DNA of 64,000 nt, taken from NCBI RefSeq assembly GCF_028009165.1, contig NC_079241.1, positions 5,518,001 through 5,582,000 of the forward strand, given 5' to 3'. A program made the translations under genes and the position numbers. This document shows positions 19,488 to 29,900 of this stretch, in pieces. The notes beneath the pieces were generated by a model. The model was not told the DNA's origin, did not search any database, and saw only the letters and a program-made list of their open reading frames with translations. The DNA comes from Akanthomyces muscarius. Taxonomy: Eukaryota > Ascomycota > Sordariomycetes > Hypocreales > Cordycipitaceae. Positions within the stretch are counted from its first letter, which is position 1, and every line of letters begins with the position of its first letter.

Positions 19488-21830
19488 ATGGCCGACACTT
19501 CATCTCGCCAAACTCGCTCAAACAGCTTGCAGCGTATGCTGGATCTGGAAAAGCAGTACATGGTAAGCGACACTTCCTCTTGCCAACACCATTCCCGCTC
19601 GCCCGCTAAAACCCCTGCTTCTCAGAACGAGAGACTACGCCTCGGTTCAAACCGGTTCGATTACCCCGGTGCCACATTCAACAGCCTCGCGGCATCATCA
19701 GGGCAGCGCCCTGCAAGCCGGGGTCGTCGAGCCGAACCTCAAACGGTGCAAGACCGCCGCAGAAGCGAGCAACGCCAGCGAAGTTTTCCGCTTCAAACTC
19801 AGCCACCAAAGCCACAGCTGGTCATAGATGTCAATACCGCTTTAGCCAAGCCATCCGCCCCTGCTATTCGCGATCCCGCCCACAACATGAAGATTCGCCG
19901 GAGTAGCAAGAATATCGCTGCCTCCCCGCCTTCTATTCCATACAGCTCTACCGTTGAAGCTTTCCCCACACCAGTATCTACTACGGACAGCTCTGTCTGC
20001 CAGTCTCCTAGCTGGGAAGCGTACGACAGGCGAAAGCAAGAGAAAAGGGAGGAGAAGAGAGCCAAGGACGACGCAAAAGCAACGAGAAAACCCCGCCGTC
20101 TGAGCAAAGTCCCTCCAACTTCGTCCCCGTATGGAGTCAGCCAGGCCAATTCGAACCAATCTGAGCCTGCAATTCTAGGCAATGGCAGAAAGCCTCGGCC
20201 CGCAAGCATGGTCATTTCAGATAGCCCTTCCATGGAAGCACCATTCTACAAGCAGCCTCGTTCCCGCGCAGGGTCGTTCTCCTCTCTGATCAAGTCGACT
20301 TTCGACTTTCGCCGTTCTTCGATTGACCAGTCTCAAGAGCGGCCATTCATTGGGGGTATCAAACTTGAATATGAGCAACATCTCGCCAACGAAAGAACTA
20401 TGAATCAGCAAAGTGCTGTCGACGTCACGGATGTCCATCCTGCCTTGCGTACGAGCAAGACAGCTCTCAAATCTCCACCTCCACCACCTCGCCCTACAAA
20501 CCCAAAGAATCCGAGTTCGCGGGCATACCCCCCGAATACCTTCAGAACTACGAAGTCAAAGTCAATGTTCTTGGTATCCCCTACCGCTCCGGCAGTGCCA
20601 GACCTCAGTACCATTGATAAATGGCGCGTACGTGTTGGTCTCAGGTCCTCAAGCAAATCTTCGTCATTGCAGAGCCCTACTAAAAAGGATGCCCCTCCGG
20701 CCTCAGAGATTCTGGACGCTTCAAACAGTGCAGATGCCAATTCTGGAGAAGAAAGCGCGAAGAGAAGCGAGAGCGCCGTGGAGCCAGCAAGCAAAAAGAC
20801 TTCAACTACCCCGGAGCCAGTGCGAAAGACACCTCCGCCTCCGGAGCCGCCTCGTCGAAGCTCAAAGCGCAACTCTGTGCTGATTGGAAGCCCGTCCATG
20901 CCGCTTCTCAATGCTGCTCTGCTACATGTACCGCTCGAGACAGCTTCTTCTTCTTTCTACGATTTGACCTCCATAGCTGGCAACGACAACACCAAACAGC
21001 CTAGTGCGAGCCCGTCTTGGGAGAATTTGCAATCGTCAGTTATGAACACGATTGAACGTACTATCAAGCCATTGGCCGAAGTTGAGAAGGAAGAGGGCGA
21101 GAAGGCTTTCTGGAACAGTCATGAGTGGGCTGTTCAGCGCACTGACCTTCCTCAGATCACCTCCAGCTCCTCAGAAGATTCTGCGTCCGATTGCTTCAAC
21201 ACTGTTTCTATGCCAAGTACGCCGAATACCTCGAGACCGCAGTCAGAGAAGGGTCTTCCCCGTATCTCAGGAGAGTCGGAACGATTTACGTTGCCCAGAA
21301 TTCAGCTGCATGACAATGCCTACCCTAGCGAGGCCTGCTCTTTTGTATCCGCCAGTTCATTCACTGGTGCTTACGATACTGATCGCGACGTCGATCCCAT
21401 CCAAGCAGCGGCCAGAAAGGTCATGGCAGCTTTGCCACCAATGCCGTCGGCGAAACCCGCCACAGAGCATGAGCCTTTGAAGCTACGCTCAAGATTTACC
21501 GACAACTCCAGCATTTCGGATTCTTCTTTGATGGAAGTTCCCAGACTTTCTCCAAGGAACCCGAAAGCGCAACCCCCGAAGCGTACGAATGGCGACACAG
21601 TTGCCAAAGTCTTTGTTGAATGCTGCGGATGCAAGTATTACCACGATATGCCCAGCAAGCTTTACGATGCCATGGTCAATCCCAATGTCGTTTTGAGTCC
21701 CAGTGACAGATCTGACTTTGCTGGGGCCATCTCGATGACCGTCAAATGCCCATGGTGCAAGCACGCAATGAGCACAAATTGCTGCGCTGGATTGGCCGCC
21801 ATGGTCTACGTCAAGGAGCGACTTCACTAA
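19488..21830 (+). CDS. Conserved-looking Ser/Pro-rich protein with C-terminal Cys motif
   Basis: The frame 19488-21830 is open for 780 codons, but 19563-19625 has all marks of a 63-nt intron (donor gtaagc right after LEKQYM, branch-like gctaaaac, acceptor cttctcag). Splicing keeps the frame and gives 759 residues. Most of the protein is low-complexity, rich in Ser, Pro, Arg and Lys, with PPPPPRP and PPPPEPPRRSSKR stretches, so largely disordered. The last 75 residues are different: a compact block with CCGCKYYHDMPSKLYDAM and CPWCKHAMSTNCC, which could bind zinc through two CxxC-like pairs. I do not recognise the family. A role as a scaffold or adaptor is a guess from the layout only. Confidence 0.85.
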   Translation: MADTSSRQTRSNSLQRMLDLEKQYMVSDTSSCQHHSRSPAKTPASQNERLRLGSNRFDYPGATFNSLAASSGQRPASRGRRAEPQTVQDRRRSEQRQRSFPLQTQPPKPQLVIDVNTALAKPSAPAIRDPAHNMKIRRSSKNIAASPPSIPYSSTVEAFPTPVSTTDSSVCQSPSWEAYDRRKQEKREEKRAKDDAKATRKPRRLSKVPPTSSPYGVSQANSNQSEPAILGNGRKPRPASMVISDSPSMEAPFYKQPRSRAGSFSSLIKSTFDFRRSSIDQSQERPFIGGIKLEYEQHLANERTMNQQSAVDVTDVHPALRTSKTALKSPPPPPRPTNPKNPSSRAYPPNTFRTTKSKSMFLVSPTAPAVPDLSTIDKWRVRVGLRSSSKSSSLQSPTKKDAPPASEILDASNSADANSGEESAKRSESAVEPASKKTSTTPEPVRKTPPPPEPPRRSSKRNSVLIGSPSMPLLNAALLHVPLETASSSFYDLTSIAGNDNTKQPSASPSWENLQSSVMNTIERTIKPLAEVEKEEGEKAFWNSHEWAVQRTDLPQITSSSSEDSASDCFNTVSMPSTPNTSRPQSEKGLPRISGESERFTLPRIQLHDNAYPSEACSFVSASSFTGAYDTDRDVDPIQAAARKVMAALPPMPSAKPATEHEPLKLRSRFTDNSSISDSSLMEVPRLSPRNPKAQPPKRTNGDTVAKVFVECCGCKYYHDMPSKLYDAMVNPNVVLSPSDRSDFAGAISMTVKCPWCKHAMSTNCCAGLAAMVYVKERLH

Positions 21831-22302
21831 TAATTCAATATACACCAGCAGCAAACGCATATTTAACGACTTTTGAGACGAGTTTTATTTGTCACTATGA
21901 TGAAATTTTCTTTGGGTTCTTTTGCGCTCTGTAGCTATAAGCACAGTAATGGAAGCGCACAAACTAGACTTGTCGAATGAAGAGAAAAGAGGGAGAGCTC
22001 AAGAAGATGCGGCTTACATTGAAGGACACTTGCCCTATTTTCGAAATTAGCAAGCAACATAATCAGGGCCATAATGCCCAGTGGTATATACACTGAAAAT
22101 GAATTCATGATTTTTTACAACAACTCTGATGCGTGTGTCTTGTTACCCTCTGTGAGCCACTGTTGCCCCTCCATCAGCCACGCTTTTTTTTTCCGCCAGC
22201 TCAGCCACGCGGGGCATGACGACACCAGCAAAGTAGCCTTGTCGTCGCAACATCTGCCGCAGCTGATCCCTAAACCGATGCGCTCACTGAATATCTCACA
22301 AC
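21831..22302. other. Intergenic, 3' flank and AIM7 promoter
   Basis: No gene is seen. A CT-rich region around 22150-22200 precedes the short AIM7 leader. Confidence 0.5.
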
Positions 22303-22908
22303 ATGGTAGGCAGGTACAAAGAGTATACCGTGGTATGTTTTGCTAATTAAGTTGTGTGAAGGCGTCCGAATCTAGACTTTATACATTCTCTGGCGAGACC
22401 AAGGAGCATCTTCGCAAGTTCCGCTTGTCGACCTCCCGTGCCAAAGACCCCCAGGCCGTCATATGTACGTCTAGATGGTGATTTTTTGGCTGCAACGGTA
22501 CACTTTCTAATGGCTCGGATCCAGACTTGGTCGACAAGAGCACTCACGAAATTCGCCAGGACGACGACAAGACAGTATACAGCACGCTAGAGGAGATTGG
22601 TGATGATCTTCCCGATCATTCGCCTCGCTTTGTGCTTCTTAGCTATCCCCTGACCCTCGTGAGTTCATGAAAGCGTGCCCCTTTAATGCGGCAAGAGAAC
22701 TGACCGCTTCTTTGCGCAGAGCGATGGCCGAGCCTCTGTGCCCTACGTCCTCCTGTACTATCTCCCCGATACCTGCAATGCAGAGATGAGAATGATCTAT
22801 GCTGGCGCCAAGGAGCTTATGCGAAGCACCAGCGAGGCAGGTCGCGTAATTGACATTGAATGCGTCGAAGATCTCGAAGATCTACCGAAGATACTTGCGT
22901 CTGATTAA
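22303..22908 (+). CDS. AIM7: GMF-family actin regulator (Aim7-like), four exons
   Basis: Exons 22303-22305, 22362-22464, 22525-22658 and 22720-22908 join to 142 residues, the usual size for glia maturation factor/Aim7. Exon 1 is the start codon alone: ATG is followed directly by an intron (gtaggc...gtgtgaag) and the protein continues with ASESRLYTFSGETKEHLRKF. The single ADF-homology domain includes RLSTSRAKDPQAVIY, YSTLEEIGDDLPDHSPRF, YVLLYYLPDTC and a C-terminal IDIECVEDLEDLP. GMF proteins bind the Arp2/3 complex, not actin itself, and debranch actin networks at cortical patches. All four exons are in frame with standard splice signals. The stop is 102 bp from the stop of the convergent NBP35 gene. 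Confidence 0.9.
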
Positions 22909-23010
22909 GTAGGACGTCGAAGAGGCGGAAGAATAAACACAATTATACTAGCATGGTGGCATATTGAACGTTAGCATATCATTATATTTTACTATTTCGT
23001 TAAATGGTCG

Positions 23011-24036
23011 TTATTCTGGTAATATATTCTTTGTATCCAGCCCCAGTTGCTTCGCTAGGTTGCGTACCACCCCTTGGAAGGCCTTGCACGCGGGGCTATC
23101 TGGAAACGAATCAAAGAAACTCTCTCCGTAGTCGCATGCCATTCTAATGCGAGGATCCAGCGGGACAGCACCAAGGAACGGTATGCCCATCTCCTCGGCG
23201 AGGGCGCGGCCGCCGCCTGTGCTGGCCTTGAATATTTGGCTTTCGTTCTTGCAGTTGGGGCATACGAAGCCGCTCATGTTCTCGGCCAGGCCTAGAATGC
23301 GAATGCCTGCTTTGCGGCAAAAGTCGAGCTCCTTGCGCACGTCGAGTAGCGAGACCTCCTGCGGTGTGGTGACGACGACGGCGCCGTCGATGCCGCTCTC
23401 CTTGAGAAACGAGTTTACGCTCAGGTGCTCGTCGCTGGTGCCCGGTGGCGTGTCGACGAGCATAAAGTCCAGGTCGCCCCATTCCACGTCCTTGAGGAAC
23501 TGCTTGATCAGGCCGTTCTTCTTGGGCCCGCGCCAGATGACGGCCTCGTCGCGGCTGGGCAGCATGAACTGGATGCTCATGACGGCCAGGTTGTCCATGA
23601 CCCAGACCGGCGTCCAGCCGGAGCCGCTGACGTGTATGGTCTCGTCCTCGACGCCCATCATCTTGGGTATGCTCGGGCCGCAGATGTCCGTGTCCATGAT
23701 GCCGACGTTGCTGTCCGGGTTGGTCGCGAAGGCGTGCGCGAGCAGCGACGTGAAGGTGCTCTTGCCGACGCCGCCCTTGCCGCTGAGGACGAGGATCTTG
23801 CGCTTGACATTCTCGAGGCGCGACGAGATGACTGGGATGTCGGGGTCGGGGCCCTTGGGCGCCGACGCGCAGATGGCCTGGTTCGGGCACCCCGCGCACG
23901 AGTCTGCTGAGCCGGCCTGCTCAGATTCCGGCCCGGGACAGTGCTCCGGCTCCGGGGCGACGAGCTGCGGCTTCTGCTTGAGGGGGTTGGAGAGCACGTC
24001 GTCGACCGAGTCGCTTTGTTCGAGGGATGGCGCCAT
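23011..24036 (-). CDS. NBP35: Cytosolic Fe-S scaffold P-loop ATPase Nbp35
   Basis: This is a single exon of 341 residues from the Met at 24036. The frame is open further up to 24285, but that part lacks family similarity and is likely leader. The N-terminal cluster has Cys33, 47, 50 and 56 (CX13CX2CX5C), diagnostic for Nbp35 and absent from its partner Cfd1. Next come the deviant Walker [10 protein letters not shown] at 86-94, the switch block [28 protein letters not shown], and the bridging CPNC motif that holds the second 4Fe-4S cluster between subunits. With Cfd1 it builds Fe-S clusters for cytosolic and nuclear proteins. The coding strand is very GC-rich at third positions, producing long open frames on the other strand. 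Confidence 0.96.
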   Translation of the reverse strand: MAPSLEQSDSVDDVLSNPLKQKPQLVAPEPEHCPGPESEQAGSADSCAGCPNQAICASAPKGPDPDIPVISSRLENVKRKILVLSGKGGVGKSTFTSLLAHAFATNPDSNVGIMDTDICGPSIPKMMGVEDETIHVSGSGWTPVWVMDNLAVMSIQFMLPSRDEAVIWRGPKKNGLIKQFLKDVEWGDLDFMLVDTPPGTSDEHLSVNSFLKESGIDGAVVVTTPQEVSLLDVRKELDFCRKAGIRILGLAENMSGFVCPNCKNESQIFKASTGGGRALAEEMGIPFLGAVPLDPRIRMACDYGESFFDSFPDSPACKAFQGVVRNLAKQLGLDTKNILPE

Positions 24037-24550
24037 TCTCGCGTCTTGCGCGAATTTTTCAACGTGTCGTGTTTGTATGGGTGGAAGACAGGCAACAAGT
24101 ATTACTCGACGTCGGGGTGTCTGGCTCAAAAGTGGCAATTGGGCCTGTGGATAGCGCGAGCTTAATAATGCCCTTCCGTGATTGACCAGTATGTAGTCCG
24201 ACAACGGCGAAAGGCTAATGGCGTAGAAAAAAATACGCTGACGTGGGAATTTATTATACAGATACGGGAGATACATCCAAGCCACTTAAAGCACTAGAAT
24301 ACACAGAAAGATTGCTGAATTTGTTTCGTCCTTCTGATGTAGGGTAGCTTCACATCTACTCAGACGCTGGCGTGCTTTACGCGCCACGCGTAGAGGCCAA
24401 ATGCGCCGGGCGCTGCACTGCGGGAAAGGACTAGATTAAAAAGAAAAAAGCACACTCCAGCAAAAGCGAGAGAAAAAAAAACAAGGAATCAGAAGAGAAT
24501 TGCTCATTGCATGCTCTAGCAGCATAGATTAGGTCTAGAAGCAAAAATGT
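24037..24550. other. Intergenic, NBP35 upstream region
   Basis: No gene seen. It carries the leader and promoter of NBP35 and the 3' flank of tRNA-Gln. Confidence 0.5.
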
Positions 24551-24622
24551 AGGTTCCAGGGGGAGTCGAACCCTCGCTGGCGGAATCAGAATCCGCAGTC
24601 ATAACCGTTAGACCATGGAACC
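24551..24622 (-). tRNA. tRNA-Gln (anticodon CTG), no intron
   Basis: Reading the minus strand, acceptor arms GGTTCCA and TGGAACC pair fully, the anticodon stem GCGGA/TCCGC encloses the loop TTCTGAT with anticodon CTG, and the T loop is TTCGACT. The T stem GAGGG/CCCCC has one A-C mismatch. The gene is 72 bp and reads CAG codons. Confidence 0.92.
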
Positions 24623-24834
24623 CTTGAAGTGGTTGGCCACTTCCCATGGTTGGATGACCAAAATATCCTTAGTTTAAAATATAAAGCCTAAAACACTCGG
24701 CGCAAACCAATGGTGGGGTCGGTGTTATCGGCGCACCACCCCGCCTAAATTTTTCTTTAATCAGATCTTTCAGGGTGCGGGCTCGTTGCGCCTCTGCGAA
24801 TAACTGCTGCACGATCGAGACGATACTAGAAAAC

Positions 24835-25863
24835 ATGGCGACGATCACCGTGGAAGCGCTCCGCGAGAGCCTGGTATCGGAGGCCACTCCACTGCCCCTG
24901 CGCTTCCGCGCCCTTTTCTCCCTGAAGCACCTGGCTGTCACGGACAAGAGCGCTGCGGGCCCCGCCATCGAGAGCATCGCGGCTGCTTTTGCGTCGCCTT
25001 CTGCCCTTCTGAAGCACGAACTCGCCTACTGCCTGGGCCAGACGGCCAACGATGCCGCTGTACCGCCCCTACGCGGAGTTCTGTGCGACCTACAGGAAGA
25101 TCCTATGGTGCGTCACGAGGCCGCTGAAGCGCTCGGTGCCCTGGGCCACGCCGAGAGCTTGGAGCTGCTGAAGCAGTTCCGTGATCGCGAGGGCGAGGAT
25201 ATTTCCGTGGTGGAGACTTGCGAAATAGCAATTGACCGAATCGAGTGGTCCAGCTCTCAGAATAGACAACAGGAAAAGCTCAAGCCAAGGTACGATCTCT
25301 TTTGAAAGTGTGAAAATGGTGCTGTTTGATTCCCTAATTAACGCCTATGTAGTGACTTTGCCTCCATCGATCCTGCACCCCCGGCCGCCGAAACCGAACA
25401 AAACGTGGAGGAGCTTGGAAAGCAACTTATGGATGAGAAGCTCCCTCTCTTCCTACGATACCGCGCCATGTTTTCTCTGCGTGATCTGGCGTCGCCGCCT
25501 GACCTGCCGACCGCCGTACCTGCCGTCCTCGCGCTTGCCAAAGGCCTCGCTGACCCCTCTGCGCTCTTCCGCCACGAGATCGCGTTTGTGTTTGGCCAGC
25601 TCTCACACCCTGCTTCGATCCCGGCCCTGACAGAGGCACTCAGCAATGTCAACGAGGCAAGCATGGTGCGACACGAGGCCGCGGAGGCTCTCGGTAGCCT
25701 TGGCGAAGAGCCGGGGGTCGAGGATATTCTAAGGCCCTTTCTCCATGACAAGGAAAAGGTGGTGCGTGAGAGTATAATTGTCGCGCTCGACATGGTCGAC
25801 TATGAACAGAGCGGGGAGGCTGAATATGCACTGATCCCAGAGGTCGCTGGTGCTTCGGCCTAA
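24835..25863 (+). CDS. LIA1: Deoxyhypusine hydroxylase (HEAT-repeat diiron enzyme)
   Basis: Exons 24835-25289 and 25353-25863 (63-nt intron, gtacga...atgtag) give 321 residues. The protein is two mirrored sets of HEAT-like repeats, each carrying two His-Glu pairs that hold the diiron centre: HE at 61-62 ([10 protein letters not shown]), 94-95 ([10 protein letters not shown]), 226-227 ([10 protein letters not shown]) and 259-260 ([10 protein letters not shown]). It performs the last step of hypusine formation on the translation factor eIF5A, hydroxylating deoxyhypusine in the cytosol. All four ligand pairs are intact and the length matches fungal Lia1. The intron falls in the linker between the two halves. 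The stop is 47 bp from the stop of the convergent RPA12 gene, so the 3' ends of the transcripts probably overlap. Confidence 0.96.
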
Positions 25864-25910
25864 AATATAACGTATATATTATAGAATTAAAAGTGTTTTC
25901 GATTGACGTT

Positions 25911-26395
25911 TTAATTGTCCTGCTGCCACCTGTAATTTATGTCAGTGCGCTGCTGGCTGCAGTTTGTGATATTCGGTCGGAACTCACGAATAGCCACAGT
26001 CGCACATGTAGAAAATAGTTGAACCTTCGTCTACACTGCGAAGCTGCACGTTTGTATACCGAACCTCCTCGCGGCCGCACTTAGGGCAAGGCTCCTGTAT
26101 AGTACTATCGGTCTGGATATTGTGTCGCTCGATGGCCTGGACGCTGGACTGCAGCTTTTGTCTGAGGAACGAAGGGAAGTCGGATGGCTTCGATTGCGTG
26201 ACTGTCGCTTTCGCTCCGGTATCTGTGGTAAACAGAATTGTCAGACGTCTTCTTTTACTGAACACTGAACGAGAACGAACCTTGGTTTTCGGCATCGCAG
26301 CACTCGCATTTCAGCACATTTCGATCTGTGCCTTTGGTAGAAGGCAGAAGATTGCCGCAGTCGGTACAAAAAACGAGGGAGCCGATTGCTGCCAT
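25911..26395 (-). CDS. RPA12: RNA polymerase I subunit Rpa12, three exons
   Basis: Exons 26395-26281, 26222-25988 and 25929-25911 give 122 residues, close to yeast Rpa12 (125). The N-terminal zinc ribbon has FCTDCG (Cys10, Cys13) and CECC (Cys30, Cys33); the start MAAIGSLVFC resembles Rpa12 rather than Pol II Rpb9. The C-terminal TFIIS-like ribbon has CPKCGREEVRY, the acidic hairpin QLRSVDEGSTIF with the Asp-Glu pair needed for transcript cleavage, and YMCDCGYSW. The last exon is only 19 nt (end of the protein YSWQQDN), inferred from a clean gtgagt donor, cactgac branch site and ttacag acceptor. The last zinc pair reads C-x-C rather than the usual C-x2-C. Rpa12 supports Pol I proofreading and termination in the nucleolus. 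Confidence 0.92.
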
Positions 26396-26983
26396 TATGA
26401 CTTTTGCTTTTGGTGAATGCCGTCGTAAGTCTTCTTCTCTGTTGTGTAAAGGCTTTTTTTTCGGTCGCGAAGCTCGACGACTTGAACCAGGTGAAAAATA
26501 TTTATGGGGAAGTGGCCCTATGCGGCGCTTGGTTGGTTGAGAGGAGACGGTCTCAAAGCGGACTGGTGCCTGGAAAATTGCGCTGACTGGTCAACCGGGC
26601 CGCTAACCAGACCGGATCGGGAGTCCTGCCTGGGGATTGCTTCGCACCGTTAGCGCATCTCCAGGCGGCTTCATCTGTTCCTTGCTGCTCAGAACAACCC
26701 AACAAAACTCCGGTGCAGATGCGATTCCGTTGCTAAGCTACTGTCGCATAAGCTGGCGCTCTACGATACCGACCCAATATCATCACGACGGCTGACGACA
26801 GAGCCTGTCGGGCCATTTTCCCCTTGCTGCTCGGTTAGCGAGCGGCGTTCGCTACTTACCCCAGGACCGCCCCTGCGTTTGCACCTTCGATGCGCCATTG
26901 CCTGGCAGCTCCCTCAGCCCGCAATGCCAGCTGGCAGACAGCCGTAACGACGACGACCAATAGCAGCTATTCACTCTGGCACA
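26396..26983. promoter_or_regulatory. Shared divergent promoter of RPA12 and SCC2
   Basis: 588 bp separate the two divergent start codons. No gene lies inside. Both transcripts must start here; I do not recognise specific factor sites with confidence. Confidence 0.6.
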
Positions 26984-29900
26984 ATGAATGGCCCTCAGAA
27001 TGGCCTCAGCAGCCGACGCGAGGAGGCTAACATAGCAGCTTCAATATCTCGACCGTTAACGCTGCAACAAGCTCTCCCATACTCTCCGCAGACCTCGACA
27101 GTCCCTTTTATCCCATGTATGGAGCTACATTTGCTATCCTGCAACTATTCCAACTAACATGAGATTAGACATCATCCCTGACCCTTCGATTGGCTCAGGC
27201 TCACCGGCTGAACCCGTCTCCAACTTGTTCCCTCGACATGAGTTTGACAATCTGAATAACGAGGCAACCACTGGGCAAGAACAAGCACCGAGGAATATAA
27301 AGCAAGCCGTCGACTTTGTGCTGCACGATATGAAGCCCGCACAGCGCACCCAATAGTAAGTTTCGCGGCTAGAGCCATGACGAGCCTGCTGTGTCTGACC
27401 TTTTCCTGCAGCAACTTTCGGTCTGTCCCGCGCGGCCGAACGAGATCTACGTCGAAAAATTCCTCTACAAATGGCCTGACGCCTGTAACGCAGGCTGTGC
27501 ATGACCGAGTCGAGACGTACTTTAAAGCCAGCAAAATCAACGCCAAGCCCGACAAAGCTGTCAACGGTTCCGCGTCGCACACCCGCAAGCCGTCGAAAGA
27601 TGTGGACAAGGTCCCTGAACAGACTCCTGAAAAGACTCACAAGAATAACGCCGAGAAGAAGACACCAAAAGCAGCGAAAAATGCCATCGCGAGCAACGCC
27701 GAAGCAGTTCAGTCCAACGCTGCCGCCAAAGTCGAAATCCCCATCACAGCTTCGAAGAATTTTGACCCGTCTGCCTACGAAGATGGCGACGTTTTCATGC
27801 AAGCCGCAGACGCGAGTTCAGTGCCTGCGAGGAATACAACACCGCCGCCTCTAGCGGAGGCCAATGAAATAATCGTTGCTGCATCAGAGCCGGCTGGAGG
27901 TTTGCGCATCGAGTTTCCTGCAGTAAGTGGAAGAGATGAGTACGCAGATGTGACAGTCGCTCCTGATGCGCCGAGCAATCTCTCAGCGCGTAGGTATGGC
28001 AATGGACAAGAGGGATCAGACCTCATCGGCTCCGGTCTTGACCAGCGCCAGCGCGGAGAAGCCGCACTCGACGCTCTGGACTCCCAGCTTCGTACCATTT
28101 TTTCGGCTGTTGGATATGCATTCGCCATGGAGCCAGGCTACGATCATATCGTGAGGTTGATGCCAGATCAAGAAGTTGCCATGACAGCTGTGACGCACCA
28201 AAAATTGCACGGCGCACTACAAAAGGCTATTGACTTGCGAACATTCGACAAAGTCGCTGTGGAAAACCTCCTTCAAGTAATCAAACTCAGTGAAACCAGC
28301 CTCAAAAACATGGAAATACTCGACATTCACGTTGACGAAAACTGGGACGAGGCGGCTACAGATGCTTGGGTTGCACAGCTTGCAGAAGTTGAAACAGCCA
28401 TGAAGGCTGCAAGAACCTGTCTTCGGATCTTGTCCGGTGGCCGAGAGGATAAGCAACTATATGCGGAAGCCATGATCCTTAGATGCGTCAACCTCTGCAA
28501 GTCTGTCACCGAGGACATTGTTATGCCGCTCGTTGAACTTGGAAGTAGCGGCACCGGCGCAGCCACTTTCAAGCTTCTGTTCAAGCACAAGAAGACGCTT
28601 TCAACAATATTTGTCACCTGCCAAAAGCTGTTCGCATCAATTGCAGAGCTAATTGCCAAAATTGAGCTTTCCGAGACCGCAATCAATACTCTGGAGTACA
28701 CTGCATCGAAACTCATCTTTGTCGAGAATGCGCATGTCGAGCGTGACTCTGTTGTTGGAGTACAGAAGTTTGACGGCATCCGTTCAGTGGCCATGGACAT
28801 TCTCTGCCAAGTTTTTGTCAACAAGCCTGAGCAACGGCAGGGTATCATTGACGACATCCTCACATCGCTAGAGAAGCTTCCCGTCGGCAAACAGAGCTCC
28901 AAACAGTTTAAACTAGCTGATGGAGGTAGCATACAGCCTGTGTCTGCACTGATTATGCGACTAGTCCAGTCAAGCTCCGGGAAAGTTGACCAAAGTGGCG
29001 AGGGTCGCCGAGCGGCACTGCTGAACGACTTGAATGGAGATGCAGAGGGTGAAGCTGCCAGCACAGAAACAGCATCCAGGCATGGGCAGGCGGTATCGTC
29101 GCTGACCAGCGATGATCATGCTTCACAGCAGCATGCAATTGCCATCCAAGAGCTGGACACGATATCAAGTCCCCTGTACGACAATGCTACGCGAAACGCC
29201 TCGTACGTGATCAACTTCATCGTGAAGAGAGCTATTGGCTCCACGAAATCAGGAGACACACCGTATCGCAACCTGCTGGACCTATTTGTGGAAGACTTTA
29301 CCGTATGCCTTGACTCACCCGATTGGCCGTGCGCCGAGCTTCTTCTACGCCTCCTCATGTTGCGTATGGTGCAGCTATTTGAAGGACAAAAGACGGCTGT
29401 TCCTGCCAAAAATATGGCACTGGAACTGCTAGGCTCTATGAGTGCGGCCATCTCGCGTCTGCGCTCCCACGTCAAAGGCACTGCTACCAATTTCGAAGGT
29501 GCCGACGCAGATGAAATGTCACGCTACCTCGCTGATCTTGCCATCCATATTTTGGAGCAGAAGAGCCAACCAGAATACTTGGTTACTTGGGCAGGGCCGT
29601 TCCGTGCCGTTCTTGAGTATTTACAAAGTCGCAGCACAGAGGATCAGCACTTGGCCAGTGCCGTTGCCTTTGTCATTACAGACTGGGCCAACAGGACTCA
29701 CATCGCATACGATTCCATCAAAGATGAGGAGTTTGAGCGAGACAGTGAGTTCGGTCGCCTCGCTTACCGACTTCGAAAGATGGTTGACGACCGCAAGTGG
29801 CTTGCTAGCGAGTATACGTTCAAAGCAATTAGCGCCAACCAGGCGAAGCTTGCCTTCACCATAATATTATTACGGTCGCCGCTCTTCGAGTCTTTTGGCA

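Noticed and set aside
23147..24154. Open frame of 335 codons on the plus strand opposite NBP35
   Set aside because: It is the antisense shadow of a GC-rich gene whose motifs are all on the minus strand; no domain and no coding logic.
24037..24285. N-terminal extension of Nbp35
   Set aside because: Nbp35 proteins begin shortly before the four-Cys cluster; the upstream codons look like leader.
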